Shown: piece by piece, positions 21,278-29,386 of the stretch | How the letters are laid out: each line of letters starts with the position of its first letter | Numbering within the stretch: position 1 is the stretch's first letter | Assembly (NCBI RefSeq): GCF_000021325.1 | Contig: NC_011365.1 | Coordinates: 1-64,000 of the forward strand | Reading direction: 5' to 3' | Source of the DNA: Gluconacetobacter diazotrophicus PA1 5 | GTDB taxonomy: Bacteria; Pseudomonadota; Alphaproteobacteria; Acetobacterales; Acetobacteraceae | DNA: 64,000 nt | Notes under the pieces: model-generated | What the model was told of the DNA's origin: nothing | What the model saw: only the letters and a program-made list of their open reading frames with translations | Databases searched by the model: none | Program-made: the position numbers and the translations under genes

Positions 21278-22486
21278 ATGCCGCGCCGCAAGACCGGAGC
21301 AGAATTCGTGAAAGACGCGTTTATCGACCTGCTGACCGACATTCGGAAATCGTTCGGATGGCTTCCCGGCTCCGTGGCCTCGGTCCTGGTGCTGTGTGCC
21401 GCCGCCGTGATGGCCGAACTCTGCAGCCGGGTCGTGACCAAGCTGATCCTGCGCATACCGGGGCAGAAGCGCGGGGCCTTCGTCCGCACCTTCACCCTGG
21501 CCATGCAGCGGCCGGCGCGGGTCATGCTGGCGATCATCTTCGTCGGCACCGCGTTGCCGGCGTCCGGCCTGTCGTACGAGACCATGCATCGGGCCGCGCA
21601 CGGGTTGCTGGTGCTGTTCGTGCTGATGGTGGGCTACGCCGCCATCGTGGCCATGCGAATCCTGTCCGACGCCTATCTGCTCCGGATCAACGGCAAGGAG
21701 GACCGCGACGACATCCTGTCGCGGACCCACATGACGCAGGTGCGCGTGCTGCGGCGCATGGCGGATATCCTGGTCGGGCTGCTGACGGTGGGCTCGGCGC
21801 TGATGACGTTCGAATCGGTGCGGGAATACGGGCTCAGCCTGTTCGCCTCGGCGGGTGCGGCCTCGGTCGTGGTCGGTCTGGCGGCGCGGCCGCTGCTGAC
21901 CAACCTGATCGCCGGCATGCAGATCGCCATGACCCAGCCGATCCGCATGGAAGACCTGATCATCATCAATGGCGACTGGGCGTGGGTCGAGGAAATCACC
22001 GCGACCTATGTCGTGCTGCGGGTCTGGGACTGGCGCCGGCACATCGTGCCGATTTCCTGGTTCCTGGAAAACCCGTTCCAGAACTGGACCCACAATTCGG
22101 CGGCCCTGATCGGGGTGGTGTTCCTGTACGTGGATTTCCACGCACCGATGGACCGGATTCGCGGTCGGCTGCGCGATATCGTGCAGGCAAGCCCGCTATG
22201 GGACGGCAAGGTGTTCGATGTCCAGGTGTCGGACTGCAGCACGCAGGTCATGACCATCCGCGTCATCGCCAGTGCGCGCTCGGCCATGCAGAGCTGGGAT
22301 CTGCGCTGCGAGATCCGCGAGAAGATCATCCTGTTCCTGCGCGACGAATGTCCCGAGGCGCTGCCGCGCGAGCGGATGGCCCATGTCTCGTCCCCGGCCG
22401 GCCAGGACGTGCTGGGCCCGCACGGCATCCTGTCCCCCCCGATCGACCGGCCGCCGCCCGGCGCCTATACCGGCCCTCCAGGCTGA
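21278..22486 (+). CDS. MscS-family mechanosensitive ion channel
   Basis: A 402-residue inner-membrane protein. The N-terminal half has about four hydrophobic segments (30-60, 80-100, 110-130, 165-185). The pore-lining helix and beta-domain are recognisable from ASAGAASVVVGLAARPLLTN near 195-215, rich in Ala and Gly as in the MscS TM3, followed by GMQIAMTQPIRMEDLIIINGDWAWVEEI, where the cytoplasmic vestibule begins. MscS channels release solutes on hypo-osmotic shock. It resembles the YbdG/Rv2434c group more than short MscS. The stop is directly adjacent (no gap) to the stop of the converging permease gene. Confidence 0.85.
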   Translation: MPRRKTGAEFVKDAFIDLLTDIRKSFGWLPGSVASVLVLCAAAVMAELCSRVVTKLILRIPGQKRGAFVRTFTLAMQRPARVMLAIIFVGTALPASGLSYETMHRAAHGLLVLFVLMVGYAAIVAMRILSDAYLLRINGKEDRDDILSRTHMTQVRVLRRMADILVGLLTVGSALMTFESVREYGLSLFASAGAASVVVGLAARPLLTNLIAGMQIAMTQPIRMEDLIIINGDWAWVEEITATYVVLRVWDWRRHIVPISWFLENPFQNWTHNSAALIGVVFLYVDFHAPMDRIRGRLRDIVQASPLWDGKVFDVQVSDCSTQVMTIRVIASARSAMQSWDLRCEIREKIILFLRDECPEALPRERMAHVSSPAGQDVLGPHGILSPPIDRPPPGAYTGPPG

Positions 22487-24019
22487 TTACAGCGCGACCT
22501 CTTCACGGCCCAGCCGCGAATGGGAATGGCCGTAGAAGGCGTAGCTGAGCACGCCCAGGACGATGTAGCTGCCCAGCAGGATGGCCGGCAGCGGATCGCC
22601 GTTGGTCAGTGCCCGGATCATGTCCACGAACAGCGGCCCGGCCATGATCAGGCAGAACAGGATGCCCAGCGCAGGCGCCACGCCGATCCATACCCCGCCG
22701 ACCTTGACCCCGCCCAGCGGCACGCTGAACGGCCGGTGCAGGTCGGGGCGGGCGTTGCGCTGCCAGATCACGGTGAAGCAGACGATGCCGAACGCCGTCG
22801 CGGTGCCCAGGCTGACCAGGTCGCTGATGATGTCGATCGGCAGGGTCGCGGTAGCCACGGCGACGAGGACACCCAGCACGATGGTGCCGACCCATGGCGT
22901 GCGGAAGGTCGGGTGCAGGCGGCAGAAGATCGGCGGCAGCAGCCCGTCGCGCGCAATGGTGAAGAAGATCCGCGTCTGGCCGTACAGCAGGCCCAGGATG
23001 ACCGAGCACAGGCCGACGACGGCGCCCACCTTGATCATGATCGCAAGCCAGGGCTGGCCGATCGCATCCACGGCTATTGCCAGCGGATCGGCGACGCCCA
23101 GTTGCCGGAACGGCACGACCCCGATCAGCACCGTGGCCACGCAGATATAGACCAGCGTGCAGATCAGCAGTGACCCGATGATGCCCAGCGGCACGTCGCG
23201 GCGGGGATTGCGGGCCTCGGCCGACGCGGTCGAGACGGTTTCGAACCCGACATAGGCGAAGAAGATGACCGACGCGGCCCGGAAGATGCCGGGCACGCCG
23301 TAATGGAACCCGTTTTCGCGCGGCGGGATGAAGGGATTGAGGTTGGACAGGTGGACGTACCGGATGCCGAACGCCATGAACAGCATCAGTACGCCGACCT
23401 TCACGAAGACGATCAGGGTGTTGATCCGCGCCGATTCCTCGACGCCCAGGACCAGCAGTCCCGTGACGACCAGGACCGAGACCGCCCCCACCAGGTCCAT
23501 CCGGGGCGCGACCAGCAGGCTGGCGCCGTGGGGGGTGGGCACGGTCTGGACCAGCGTGGTGCACAGGAAGGACGGCACATGGACGCCCAGATCGTGCAGC
23601 AGGCTGGTCGCGTATCCGGAAAATCCGGCAGCCACGCCGGCGCAGGATATGCCGTATTCCAGCAGCAGCAGCCACCCGACCGCCCAGGCCACCCCTTCGC
23701 CCATCGAAACATAGGCATAGCTGTAGGCCGAACCGGAAACCGGCATCGTCGAGGCCAGTTCGCCATACGAAAACGCGGTGAACAGGCAGGCCAGGCCGGC
23801 GACCAGGAATGACAGCAGGATGGCCGGCCCTGCGTAGGTGGCGGCGGCGGTTCCGGTCATGACATAGATCCCGGCCCCGATGGTGGAACCGATCCCGAGC
23901 ATCATCAGCTGAACGGGGCCGAGCGTACGGCGCAGCCCGTGATTCTGGCTTTCGGATTCAATCTGCTGAATGGATTTCCGAAGCCGGAGGCGTTTACTGG
24001 AAAAGGAAATGAGGGACAT
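22487..24019 (-). CDS. Amino acid permease, APC family
   Basis: A 510-residue transporter with about 12-14 membrane segments. The first segment carries LGIGSTIGAGIYVMTG, the unwound-helix substrate motif of APC permeases, and a later GFETVSTASAEARNPRRDVP matches the conserved loop after TM6. This places it in the cationic amino acid transporter (CAT-like) group, but the substrate cannot be named. The frame extends upstream to 24130, yet the ATG at 24019 gives a normal N-terminus. It is 159 bp downstream of the GDSL hydrolase gene, separated by a strong inverted repeat. Confidence 0.85.
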   Translation of the reverse strand: MSLISFSSKRLRLRKSIQQIESESQNHGLRRTLGPVQLMMLGIGSTIGAGIYVMTGTAAATYAGPAILLSFLVAGLACLFTAFSYGELASTMPVSGSAYSYAYVSMGEGVAWAVGWLLLLEYGISCAGVAAGFSGYATSLLHDLGVHVPSFLCTTLVQTVPTPHGASLLVAPRMDLVGAVSVLVVTGLLVLGVEESARINTLIVFVKVGVLMLFMAFGIRYVHLSNLNPFIPPRENGFHYGVPGIFRAASVIFFAYVGFETVSTASAEARNPRRDVPLGIIGSLLICTLVYICVATVLIGVVPFRQLGVADPLAIAVDAIGQPWLAIMIKVGAVVGLCSVILGLLYGQTRIFFTIARDGLLPPIFCRLHPTFRTPWVGTIVLGVLVAVATATLPIDIISDLVSLGTATAFGIVCFTVIWQRNARPDLHRPFSVPLGGVKVGGVWIGVAPALGILFCLIMAGPLFVDMIRALTNGDPLPAILLGSYIVLGVLSYAFYGHSHSRLGREEVAL

Positions 24020-24103
24020 GAACTTCAAAATAGCATGAGGGGGGGAGGGCTGTATTGCGCCAAACGAACATGGCCGCCCGGACCGAATGCGAAACGAACG
24101 GAA

Positions 24104-24146
24104 CGAACCGAAACGGGGCGGCCGAGGCACGTCCCGTTTCGGTTCG
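24104..24146. promoter_or_regulatory. 14-bp perfect inverted repeat upstream of the permease
   Basis: CGAACCGAAACGGG (24104-24117) and its exact complement CCCGTTTCGGTTCG (24133-24146) are separated by 15 bases. Several further CGAAC/CGAAAC copies surround it (24060-24165). It lies between the GDSL hydrolase stop and the permease start on the same strand. It has no T-run, so an operator or an attenuator is as likely as a terminator. Confidence 0.55.
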
Positions 24147-24178
24147 GACGGTCGGTACGAACGATTGATTAAGGGAGG

Positions 24179-24967
24179 TTAATGGGGGTGGTCGCCCAGG
24201 ATCGCCGCCACCGTCGGTTCGATCATGCGGGCGATGTCCTGTTGCGCCGCCGCGCTGGGGTGCAGCGGCGGGTCGGGCGGCGTCAGATGCGGGTCGAGGA
24301 AGCGCGTGGGATCGGGCGCGCCGTTCCGCTCCAGCGCCGCGCCGACGTCCTGCAGGTGCAGCCAGGGCCGGTCGCGCCGTATGTCGGCGCGCAGCATGGC
24401 GTTCAGGCGCTGCGTGTTCGCCGTGATCCATGCCGTCCGAATCGAAGGCAGGACCTCCAGCAGCAGGACCTGCGCCGCGGGAAAGCGGCCATGGATCTGG
24501 TCCACGATGCGCGTGATGCCGGGGTAGGTGTGGCCCGCGTCGATATGGACATGGCCGAAATTGTTCGCCCCCACCAGCACGACGAACAGGCGCGGGGGGG
24601 GGCGGAAATCAAGCTCGCCATGGTCCAGGCGCCACAGGACGTGGCAGGTGCTGTCCCCCTTGAAGCCCAGGTTGATGGCGTGGCGGTCGCCGTAATAATG
24701 CTGCCAGACCGGCGCGAACTGACGCCAGGGCTCGGGGCCGGTGCGCTCCCAGTTCTGGGTGATCGAATCGCCCAGCCAGACCAGGTCGAAACGACCATGC
24801 GCGATTTCGGCCTGCTTGTCGGCGAAGCGCTGGCGCCACCAGGGCGTGTCCATGCGCGACACGGGCTGGACGGCCAGGTTCGGGGGCGTCGCACGGGCGG
24901 TACCCAGGCCGGCAAGCAGCAGAAGGGGCAGTGCCAGGAGGGACCTGGCGGTCAGGCGGCGTATCAT
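24179..24967 (-). CDS. Exported SGNH/GDSL-family esterase
   Basis: A 262-residue hydrolase with an N-terminal signal peptide (MIRRLTARSLLALPLLLLAG..GTARA). The nucleophile Ser68 is in WLGDSITQNW (block I), the Gly/Asn oxyanion elements are GFKGDST and VGANNFGH (blocks II and III), and the catalytic DxxH is DPPLHPS near the C-terminus (block V). The pattern resembles platelet-activating-factor acetylhydrolase-like and sugar O-acetylesterases. It starts 14 bp after the uppP stop on the same strand, so the two form an operon; a role in envelope glycan deacetylation is only a guess. No good ribosome site precedes the ATG. Confidence 0.8.
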   Translation of the reverse strand: MIRRLTARSLLALPLLLLAGLGTARATPPNLAVQPVSRMDTPWWRQRFADKQAEIAHGRFDLVWLGDSITQNWERTGPEPWRQFAPVWQHYYGDRHAINLGFKGDSTCHVLWRLDHGELDFRPPPRLFVVLVGANNFGHVHIDAGHTYPGITRIVDQIHGRFPAAQVLLLEVLPSIRTAWITANTQRLNAMLRADIRRDRPWLHLQDVGAALERNGAPDPTRFLDPHLTPPDPPLHPSAAAQQDIARMIEPTVAAILGDHPH

Positions 24968-24981
24968 GGGGGAGGGTACGT

Positions 24982-25824
24982 TCAGTGGCCGAGGATGAAG
25001 AAGGAAACCGCGCCGGCCAGCACGCAGTAATAGCCGAACGGGCTCAGCGCCCATCGCTCGTGATTGTGGAAGTATCGCATCAGGAACGCGGTGCTGGCCA
25101 GTGCGGTCACGGCCGCCACCATGGCGCCGATGGTCGCGACCTGCATCTGACCCGGCGGGATGGCGACATGGCGCATGTGCAGGGCCTCGCGCACCGTGGC
25201 GGCAATGATGACCGGCTGGGCCATCAGGAACGAAAACCGCGCGGCCCCTTCATGGTTCAGGCCGCGAAACAGCGCGCCGATGATCGTGGCCCCCGACCGC
25301 GAGATGCCGGGCAGGAAGGCCAGGCACTGCCACAGGCCGATGATCGCGGCGTCGGCATAGGTCAGCGATGCGATGGCATAGCCGCCCTGGACGGGCTGGC
25401 GGCTCTTCATCCGTTCGGTCAGCAGCAGCAGCAGGCCGTTCAGGAACAGGAAGATCGCGGCATAGCGCGCGGTGCCGAACAGCGCCCGCAGCCAATGTTC
25501 CAGCAGGCCGCCGATAATGACCGCCGGAATGGTCGCCACCACCAGCAGGGCCAGGATATGGATGCTTTCGGCCTGGCGCTGGCTGCCGTCGCGGCCCCTC
25601 AGCCCCTGGAAGATGGCCGCCCAGTCATTGCGGAAATAGACCAGCAGGGCGATCGCGGTGCCCAGGTGCAGCATGACCAGGAACGGCAGGAAGATTTCGC
25701 CGTGCGGGTCGAACGCCCAGCCCAGCAGGGCGGGGACGATGACGGCATGCCCCAGGCTGCTGACCGGGAACAGCTCCGTCGCCCCCTGGAGGATCGCGAT
25801 CACGATGGCTTGGATGAGTGTCAT
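24982..25824 (-). CDS. uppP: Undecaprenyl-diphosphatase UppP (BacA)
   Basis: UppP recycles undecaprenyl pyrophosphate to the monophosphate carrier lipid of peptidoglycan and O-antigen synthesis; it is an integral membrane phosphatase. The 280-residue protein has about eight membrane segments, an early QGATELFPVSSLGHAV matching the family EGxTEFLPVSSTGH motif (a Glu is present but the Ser-Thr-Gly is Ser-Leu-Gly), and PGISRSGATI near residue 170 (second active-site motif). An in-frame ATG at 25839 would add five residues. It is the first gene of an operon with the GDSL esterase. Confidence 0.93.
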   Translation of the reverse strand: MTLIQAIVIAILQGATELFPVSSLGHAVIVPALLGWAFDPHGEIFLPFLVMLHLGTAIALLVYFRNDWAAIFQGLRGRDGSQRQAESIHILALLVVATIPAVIIGGLLEHWLRALFGTARYAAIFLFLNGLLLLLTERMKSRQPVQGGYAIASLTYADAAIIGLWQCLAFLPGISRSGATIIGALFRGLNHEGAARFSFLMAQPVIIAATVREALHMRHVAIPPGQMQVATIGAMVAAVTALASTAFLMRYFHNHERWALSPFGYYCVLAGAVSFFILGH

Positions 25825-25938
25825 TGTCCGGCTGTCCATGGCGAATTAGAATGTCGTCGTGCCTTACTTTCCGGGTGCCCGGCAAGTCTGTACCGTAGCG
25901 CCGCGAATGATCGGCCCGACAGGAATAAGGAGGAACGT

Positions 25939-26406
25939 TTGGCGCGAGAAAATGGCAGCGCGATTGTTTTCAGCGGATTGGTCTTGCTGGTGGCCGGGGC
26001 ATTCTATGCCTATGCCCGTGCCTCGCAGGTCGATCTGGGGAATGATCGCTATGCGCTGTCCGCCCGATTCATATCGGCCAACGGATTGCATGTGGGGGCC
26101 GAGGTGCAGTTGGCGGGCGTTCCCGTCGGGCGCGTGACCGCCATCGCGCTGGACCCCGCGACGGCCATGGCGAATGTGGGCTTCACGCTCGATCGCGACC
26201 TGTCCCTGCCGGCCGATTCCGGCGTGATGATCGGCAGCGCGACCATGACGGGCGACGATGCGCTGATGGTGGTGCCGGGAAAGGCCCCGGCGCGGCTGCC
26301 CCCCGGCGCGGTCATCACCAACGCGCAGGAGGCCGTCAGCCTGGAACAGCAGGTCAGCAACTACATCTTCGGCAATGGCGGTCTGCCGTCCGATTCAATG
26401 CAGTAA
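25939..26406 (+). CDS. MlaD-like MCE-domain protein
   Basis: A 155-residue inner-membrane-anchored protein with one N-terminal transmembrane segment (about 8-24, AIVFSGLVLLVAGAFYAYA) and an MCE domain: SARFISANGLHVGAEVQLAGVPVG, then VGFTLDRDLSLPADS and GDDALMVVPG. MlaD rings bind phospholipids for retrograde transport with the MlaFEB ABC complex. The start is a TTG at 25939, supported by AAGGAGG ending seven bases upstream and by the anchor sequence. The other mla genes are not beside it; they may be elsewhere. It is divergent from uppP and convergent with the ATP-grasp gene (10-bp gap). Confidence 0.85.
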   Translation: MARENGSAIVFSGLVLLVAGAFYAYARASQVDLGNDRYALSARFISANGLHVGAEVQLAGVPVGRVTAIALDPATAMANVGFTLDRDLSLPADSGVMIGSATMTGDDALMVVPGKAPARLPPGAVITNAQEAVSLEQQVSNYIFGNGGLPSDSMQ

Positions 26407-26416
26407 AAACAGTATC

Positions 26417-27526
26417 CTAGTCGTTCAGGGGGTAGGAGGCGAGCAGCCGCCTCTGCTGGCGCCAGTAATGCAGCATGGTGAAGGCGCCGCTGGTCCGCCA
26501 TCCGGCCTTCTTCTTCTTGGCGCCGATGCGGAAGGTCTCGCGGTAATGCGTGAACTGCGCCGCATAGGCCTCGCGCAGGGTGGTGCGCGAATCCCAGATA
26601 TGGGTCGCTTCGGACCCCACGCCGTTGATCTCGATGATTTCGAACCCCCGGCCCAGGCGCAGGGCGGCGATGGATTCGAACTTCAGGTCGATCCGGCCGA
26701 AATGGAAATCGGGGATATCCTGCATGATCCGGTCGATCTGCTCGACCAGGGCCGGGGTGATGTCGTCCGCGCCGTTGCGGAAGATCGACCCCTTGCTGTG
26801 ATTCCCGGCGAAGACCAGCCGCAGCGGCATGCCCGCCGGCAGGACCTCATGCACCCGATCGCCCAGGCGGGGCAGATACAGATGCGGCACCAGGCGCGTG
26901 CGCGCGTCGGCATCGATCAGTTGTCGCACCGTGGACCGGCCGTCGCCGACGATGACCGGTGCCTCCTTGTAGGTCAGCGAGGATATCCGGCCCCGGTCCT
27001 CGTCTGGGTGGCGGATATAGAACACGCCGGCCTCGTGCTCGAACGGGATCAGCCGCTGCATGACCAGGGGGGTATCGGGCGGGTACAGCGCCACCGCCGC
27101 GACCAGTTCGTCCGGGGTCGTGACCAGCTTCACCCCGGCGCCGTTGCAGCCGATATCGGGCTTCACCACCACCGGCAGCGCCAGCCCGCCGCGATCCAGC
27201 GCCGCCAGGGCGGCCGCGCCGTCATCGGCCGAACCGGTGGTGACCGAGACATAGGGCGCGATCCAGCGCCGCGCCGTCTCGCCCGCCATGTCCAGGATGC
27301 TGGTCTTGCTTTCGCCGCACAGGCCGCCGGTCAGGATGCGGGGATTGGCCGCGGTCGGCAGGCTGAAATCCCGGTGCCACAGGCCCAGCAGGATCCAGTA
27401 CAGCACGACCGGGGTATAGATGGCCCAGCCCGGCCAGAATTCGAACATCGACAGCGGCGCGGGCTGCCGTGCCGCATCCCCCCCCGTCTTGGCCCGGCTG
27501 GAAGCGGCGGTCGGGGCATGGTTCAT
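26417..27526 (-). CDS. Membrane-anchored ATP-grasp protein of unknown substrate
   Basis: A 369-residue protein with a hydrophobic N-terminal segment (about 27-50, WPGWAIYTPVVLYWILLGLW) and then a TAANPRILTGGLCGESK block, followed by an ATP-grasp fold: PVVVKPDIGCNGAGVKLV (ATP lysine and glycine loop, near 120-137), VMQRLIPFEHEAGVFY and the metal site GRIDLKFES...IIEINGVGSEATH. Such proteins are often labelled D-Ala-D-Ala ligase-like or carboxylate-amine ligase, but the substrate is not known. The start overlaps the DedA stop as ATGA at 27523-27526, so the two are coupled. Confidence 0.78.
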   Translation of the reverse strand: MNHAPTAASSRAKTGGDAARQPAPLSMFEFWPGWAIYTPVVLYWILLGLWHRDFSLPTAANPRILTGGLCGESKTSILDMAGETARRWIAPYVSVTTGSADDGAAALAALDRGGLALPVVVKPDIGCNGAGVKLVTTPDELVAAVALYPPDTPLVMQRLIPFEHEAGVFYIRHPDEDRGRISSLTYKEAPVIVGDGRSTVRQLIDADARTRLVPHLYLPRLGDRVHEVLPAGMPLRLVFAGNHSKGSIFRNGADDITPALVEQIDRIMQDIPDFHFGRIDLKFESIAALRLGRGFEIIEINGVGSEATHIWDSRTTLREAYAAQFTHYRETFRIGAKKKKAGWRTSGAFTMLHYWRQQRRLLASYPLND

Positions 27527-28098
27527 CGAGAGGGACTCCGCACACTGGCCACGATCCGGCCAACCAGAATGATGGTCAGGACGAATCCCCCCATGCCCAG
27601 CCATTTCCATTCCCCCAGATGGTCGATCAGGAAATGGCCGACCTGTAGCGATACAGCGAACAGCAGGGTTGTCCAGATCAGCGTCGCCAGAACGGCCGCC
27701 AGCGCGAATCGACCCACGCTGGCGCCGAAGAATCCGCAGGCGGTGTAGAGCGGCAGGCGCGCGCCGGGGATGAACCGGCTGACGAAGACGATGCGGAAGA
27801 CATTGCGCCCGAACCAGGTCTGCCCGTTGCCGTCCTGAGGCACGGCGACCCAACGCCGGGCCGGCGGCCACAGCGCGGCCAGCCGCCCCAGCCCGTACAG
27901 CCCCAGGTCGCCGACCACGATGCCGACATACAGCGCTACCAGCGCCACGGGGATGGCGATCTGGCCGGTCTGGACCTCCATCGCCGTCAGGATGGTGGCC
28001 GCGTCTTCCAGGATGAAGGTGCCGATGATGATCGCCAGCGCCTGGATGACGGGCGAAGTGCCGGCCGCGGCCAGCAGGTCGGGAAGTGAGGGAAACAT
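27523..28098 (-). CDS. DedA family (VTT-domain) membrane protein
   Basis: A 191-residue integral membrane protein. It shows the DedA pattern: an early helical region with FILEDAATILTAMEVQTGQI (acidic residues in a re-entrant loop), FGRNVFRIVFVSRFIPGARLPLYTACG (the conserved R-x3-PGxR region near 118-133) and a C-terminal hydrophobic helix. DedA proteins are thought to move lipid carriers (undecaprenyl phosphate, phospholipids) across membranes. It lies first in an operon with an ATP-grasp protein, hinting at a shared lipid- or envelope-modifying step. Confidence 0.85.
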   Translation of the reverse strand: MFPSLPDLLAAAGTSPVIQALAIIIGTFILEDAATILTAMEVQTGQIAIPVALVALYVGIVVGDLGLYGLGRLAALWPPARRWVAVPQDGNGQTWFGRNVFRIVFVSRFIPGARLPLYTACGFFGASVGRFALAAVLATLIWTTLLFAVSLQVGHFLIDHLGEWKWLGMGGFVLTIILVGRIVASVRSPSR

Positions 28099-28393
28099 GA
28101 CCGGGACAGGGCCGTTCAGCGTGGGATTGGCCGGAAGAGACGGGTCGGAATCCTCACTGCATCAAAACCTCTTGCCCAGAAACCCTTGCCCTGAAAATCC
28201 TTGGCCAGGGGCCCGTCCAGCGCGGGCACCGGACAGACCGGCGGAGGCCGCGCCCGGGGTGGGGCCCTTGTGGCACGCTTCGCCGCCGCCGACAAATCGC
28301 CTGCGGGCGACGGCAAATTCCGCCGCCGGACAGCGCGTGGTTGCCCCAGGCAAGGATTGAAAGGCCGGCGGGGAATGTGGCACAGCTTGCATC
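28099..28393. other. Divergent intergenic region with imperfect tandem repeats
   Basis: This 295-bp gap separates dedA (minus) and the transglycosylase gene (plus). It holds three imperfect tandem units beginning CTTGCCCAGAAACC at 28171, 28185 and 28200 (14-15 bp each, CTTGSCC then purines). The rest looks like ordinary GC-rich promoter sequence. No gene was supported. Confidence 0.45.
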
Positions 28394-29386
28394 ATGATCC
28401 GACGACGTGACTTCCTGATGTCAGCCTCGGCCACCTGCGCGGCCGGTGGCATCGGCATGGCCGCGTCGGCGCGGGCCGACAGCGCCCCTGCTGCATCCTA
28501 TGCGGCCTTCCTGGCCGGGGTGCGGGCCGAGGCCGTTTCCCATGGCCTGTCGGCCGCGATCGTCGATCGCGCCCTGGCGCTGGAGGCGCCGAACGCGCGC
28601 GTCCTGCAACTGGACCAGCACCAGCCCGAATTCACCCTGACCTGGGCGCAGTACCGACAGCGCGTGCTGACGCCCAAGAAGGTCGCCGACGGCCGCGTGG
28701 CGGCGGGGGCACGGCGCGCGCTGCTGGCGGAGGTCGGCCGGCATTTCGGCGTGGACCCGCAGCCGCTGATGGGAATCTGGGGGTTGGAATCCGCCTACGG
28801 CACGCGTACGGGCACCTTCCAGATCCCCGACGCCCTGGCGACCCTGGCCTATGACGGGCGGCGCGCGTCGTTCTTTCGCGGCGAACTGATGAATGCGCTG
28901 CGCATCCTGGACCATGGCGACGTCACGCCCGATTCCATGACCGGCAGCTATGCCGGTGCGATGGGACAGCCGCAGTTCATGCCCAGCGCCTATCTGCGCT
29001 ACGCCGTCGACTATACCGGCAGCGGCCGGCGCGACATCTGGACCAGCGAGCCCGACGTCTTCGCCTCGATCGCCAATTACCTGGCCCGTTGCGGCTGGTC
29101 GGCCGGCGAGCCCTGGGGCCAGGAAATCTCGGTTCCCACGCGGCTGGCGCAGGCCGATCTGGGGCGGGGCAGGGTGCGTACCCTGGCCGACTGGATGGCG
29201 CAGGGCGTGCGGCGGCTGGACGGGCGGCGTTTCTCGCGCCCCGATATCAGCGGCGCGGTGATCCGGCCGGACGGACCGGGCGGCGAGGCCTTCATGGTCT
29301 ATCGCAATTTTTCGGTCATCCGGCGCTACAATCCATCCGATTTCTACGCGCTGGCGGTCGGGCTGCTGGGCCACGACGTCACGTGA
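28394..29386 (+). CDS. Lytic murein transglycosylase, MltB/SLT-2 type
   Basis: A 330-residue peptidoglycan hydrolase that cleaves the MurNAc-GlcNAc bond with 1,6-anhydro product. It starts with a twin-arginine-like signal (MIRRRDFLMSASATCAAGG). The catalytic Glu lies in MGIWGLESAYGTRTG near 130, and the substrate groove is marked by GAMGQPQFMPSAY near 195 and SIANYLARCGW near 225, all typical of the MltB family. Its last codon overlaps the rlpA start as GTGA at 29383-29386; both act on the cell wall. Confidence 0.88.
   Translation: MIRRRDFLMSASATCAAGGIGMAASARADSAPAASYAAFLAGVRAEAVSHGLSAAIVDRALALEAPNARVLQLDQHQPEFTLTWAQYRQRVLTPKKVADGRVAAGARRALLAEVGRHFGVDPQPLMGIWGLESAYGTRTGTFQIPDALATLAYDGRRASFFRGELMNALRILDHGDVTPDSMTGSYAGAMGQPQFMPSAYLRYAVDYTGSGRRDIWTSEPDVFASIANYLARCGWSAGEPWGQEISVPTRLAQADLGRGRVRTLADWMAQGVRRLDGRRFSRPDISGAVIRPDGPGGEAFMVYRNFSVIRRYNPSDFYALAVGLLGHDVT

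Noticed and set aside
28260-28394. Sigma-54 promoter at TGGCAC...TTGC before the transglycosylase gene
   Set aside because: The GG-to-GC spacing is 8 rather than 10 bases in both TGGCAC copies, and the second lies on top of the start codon.
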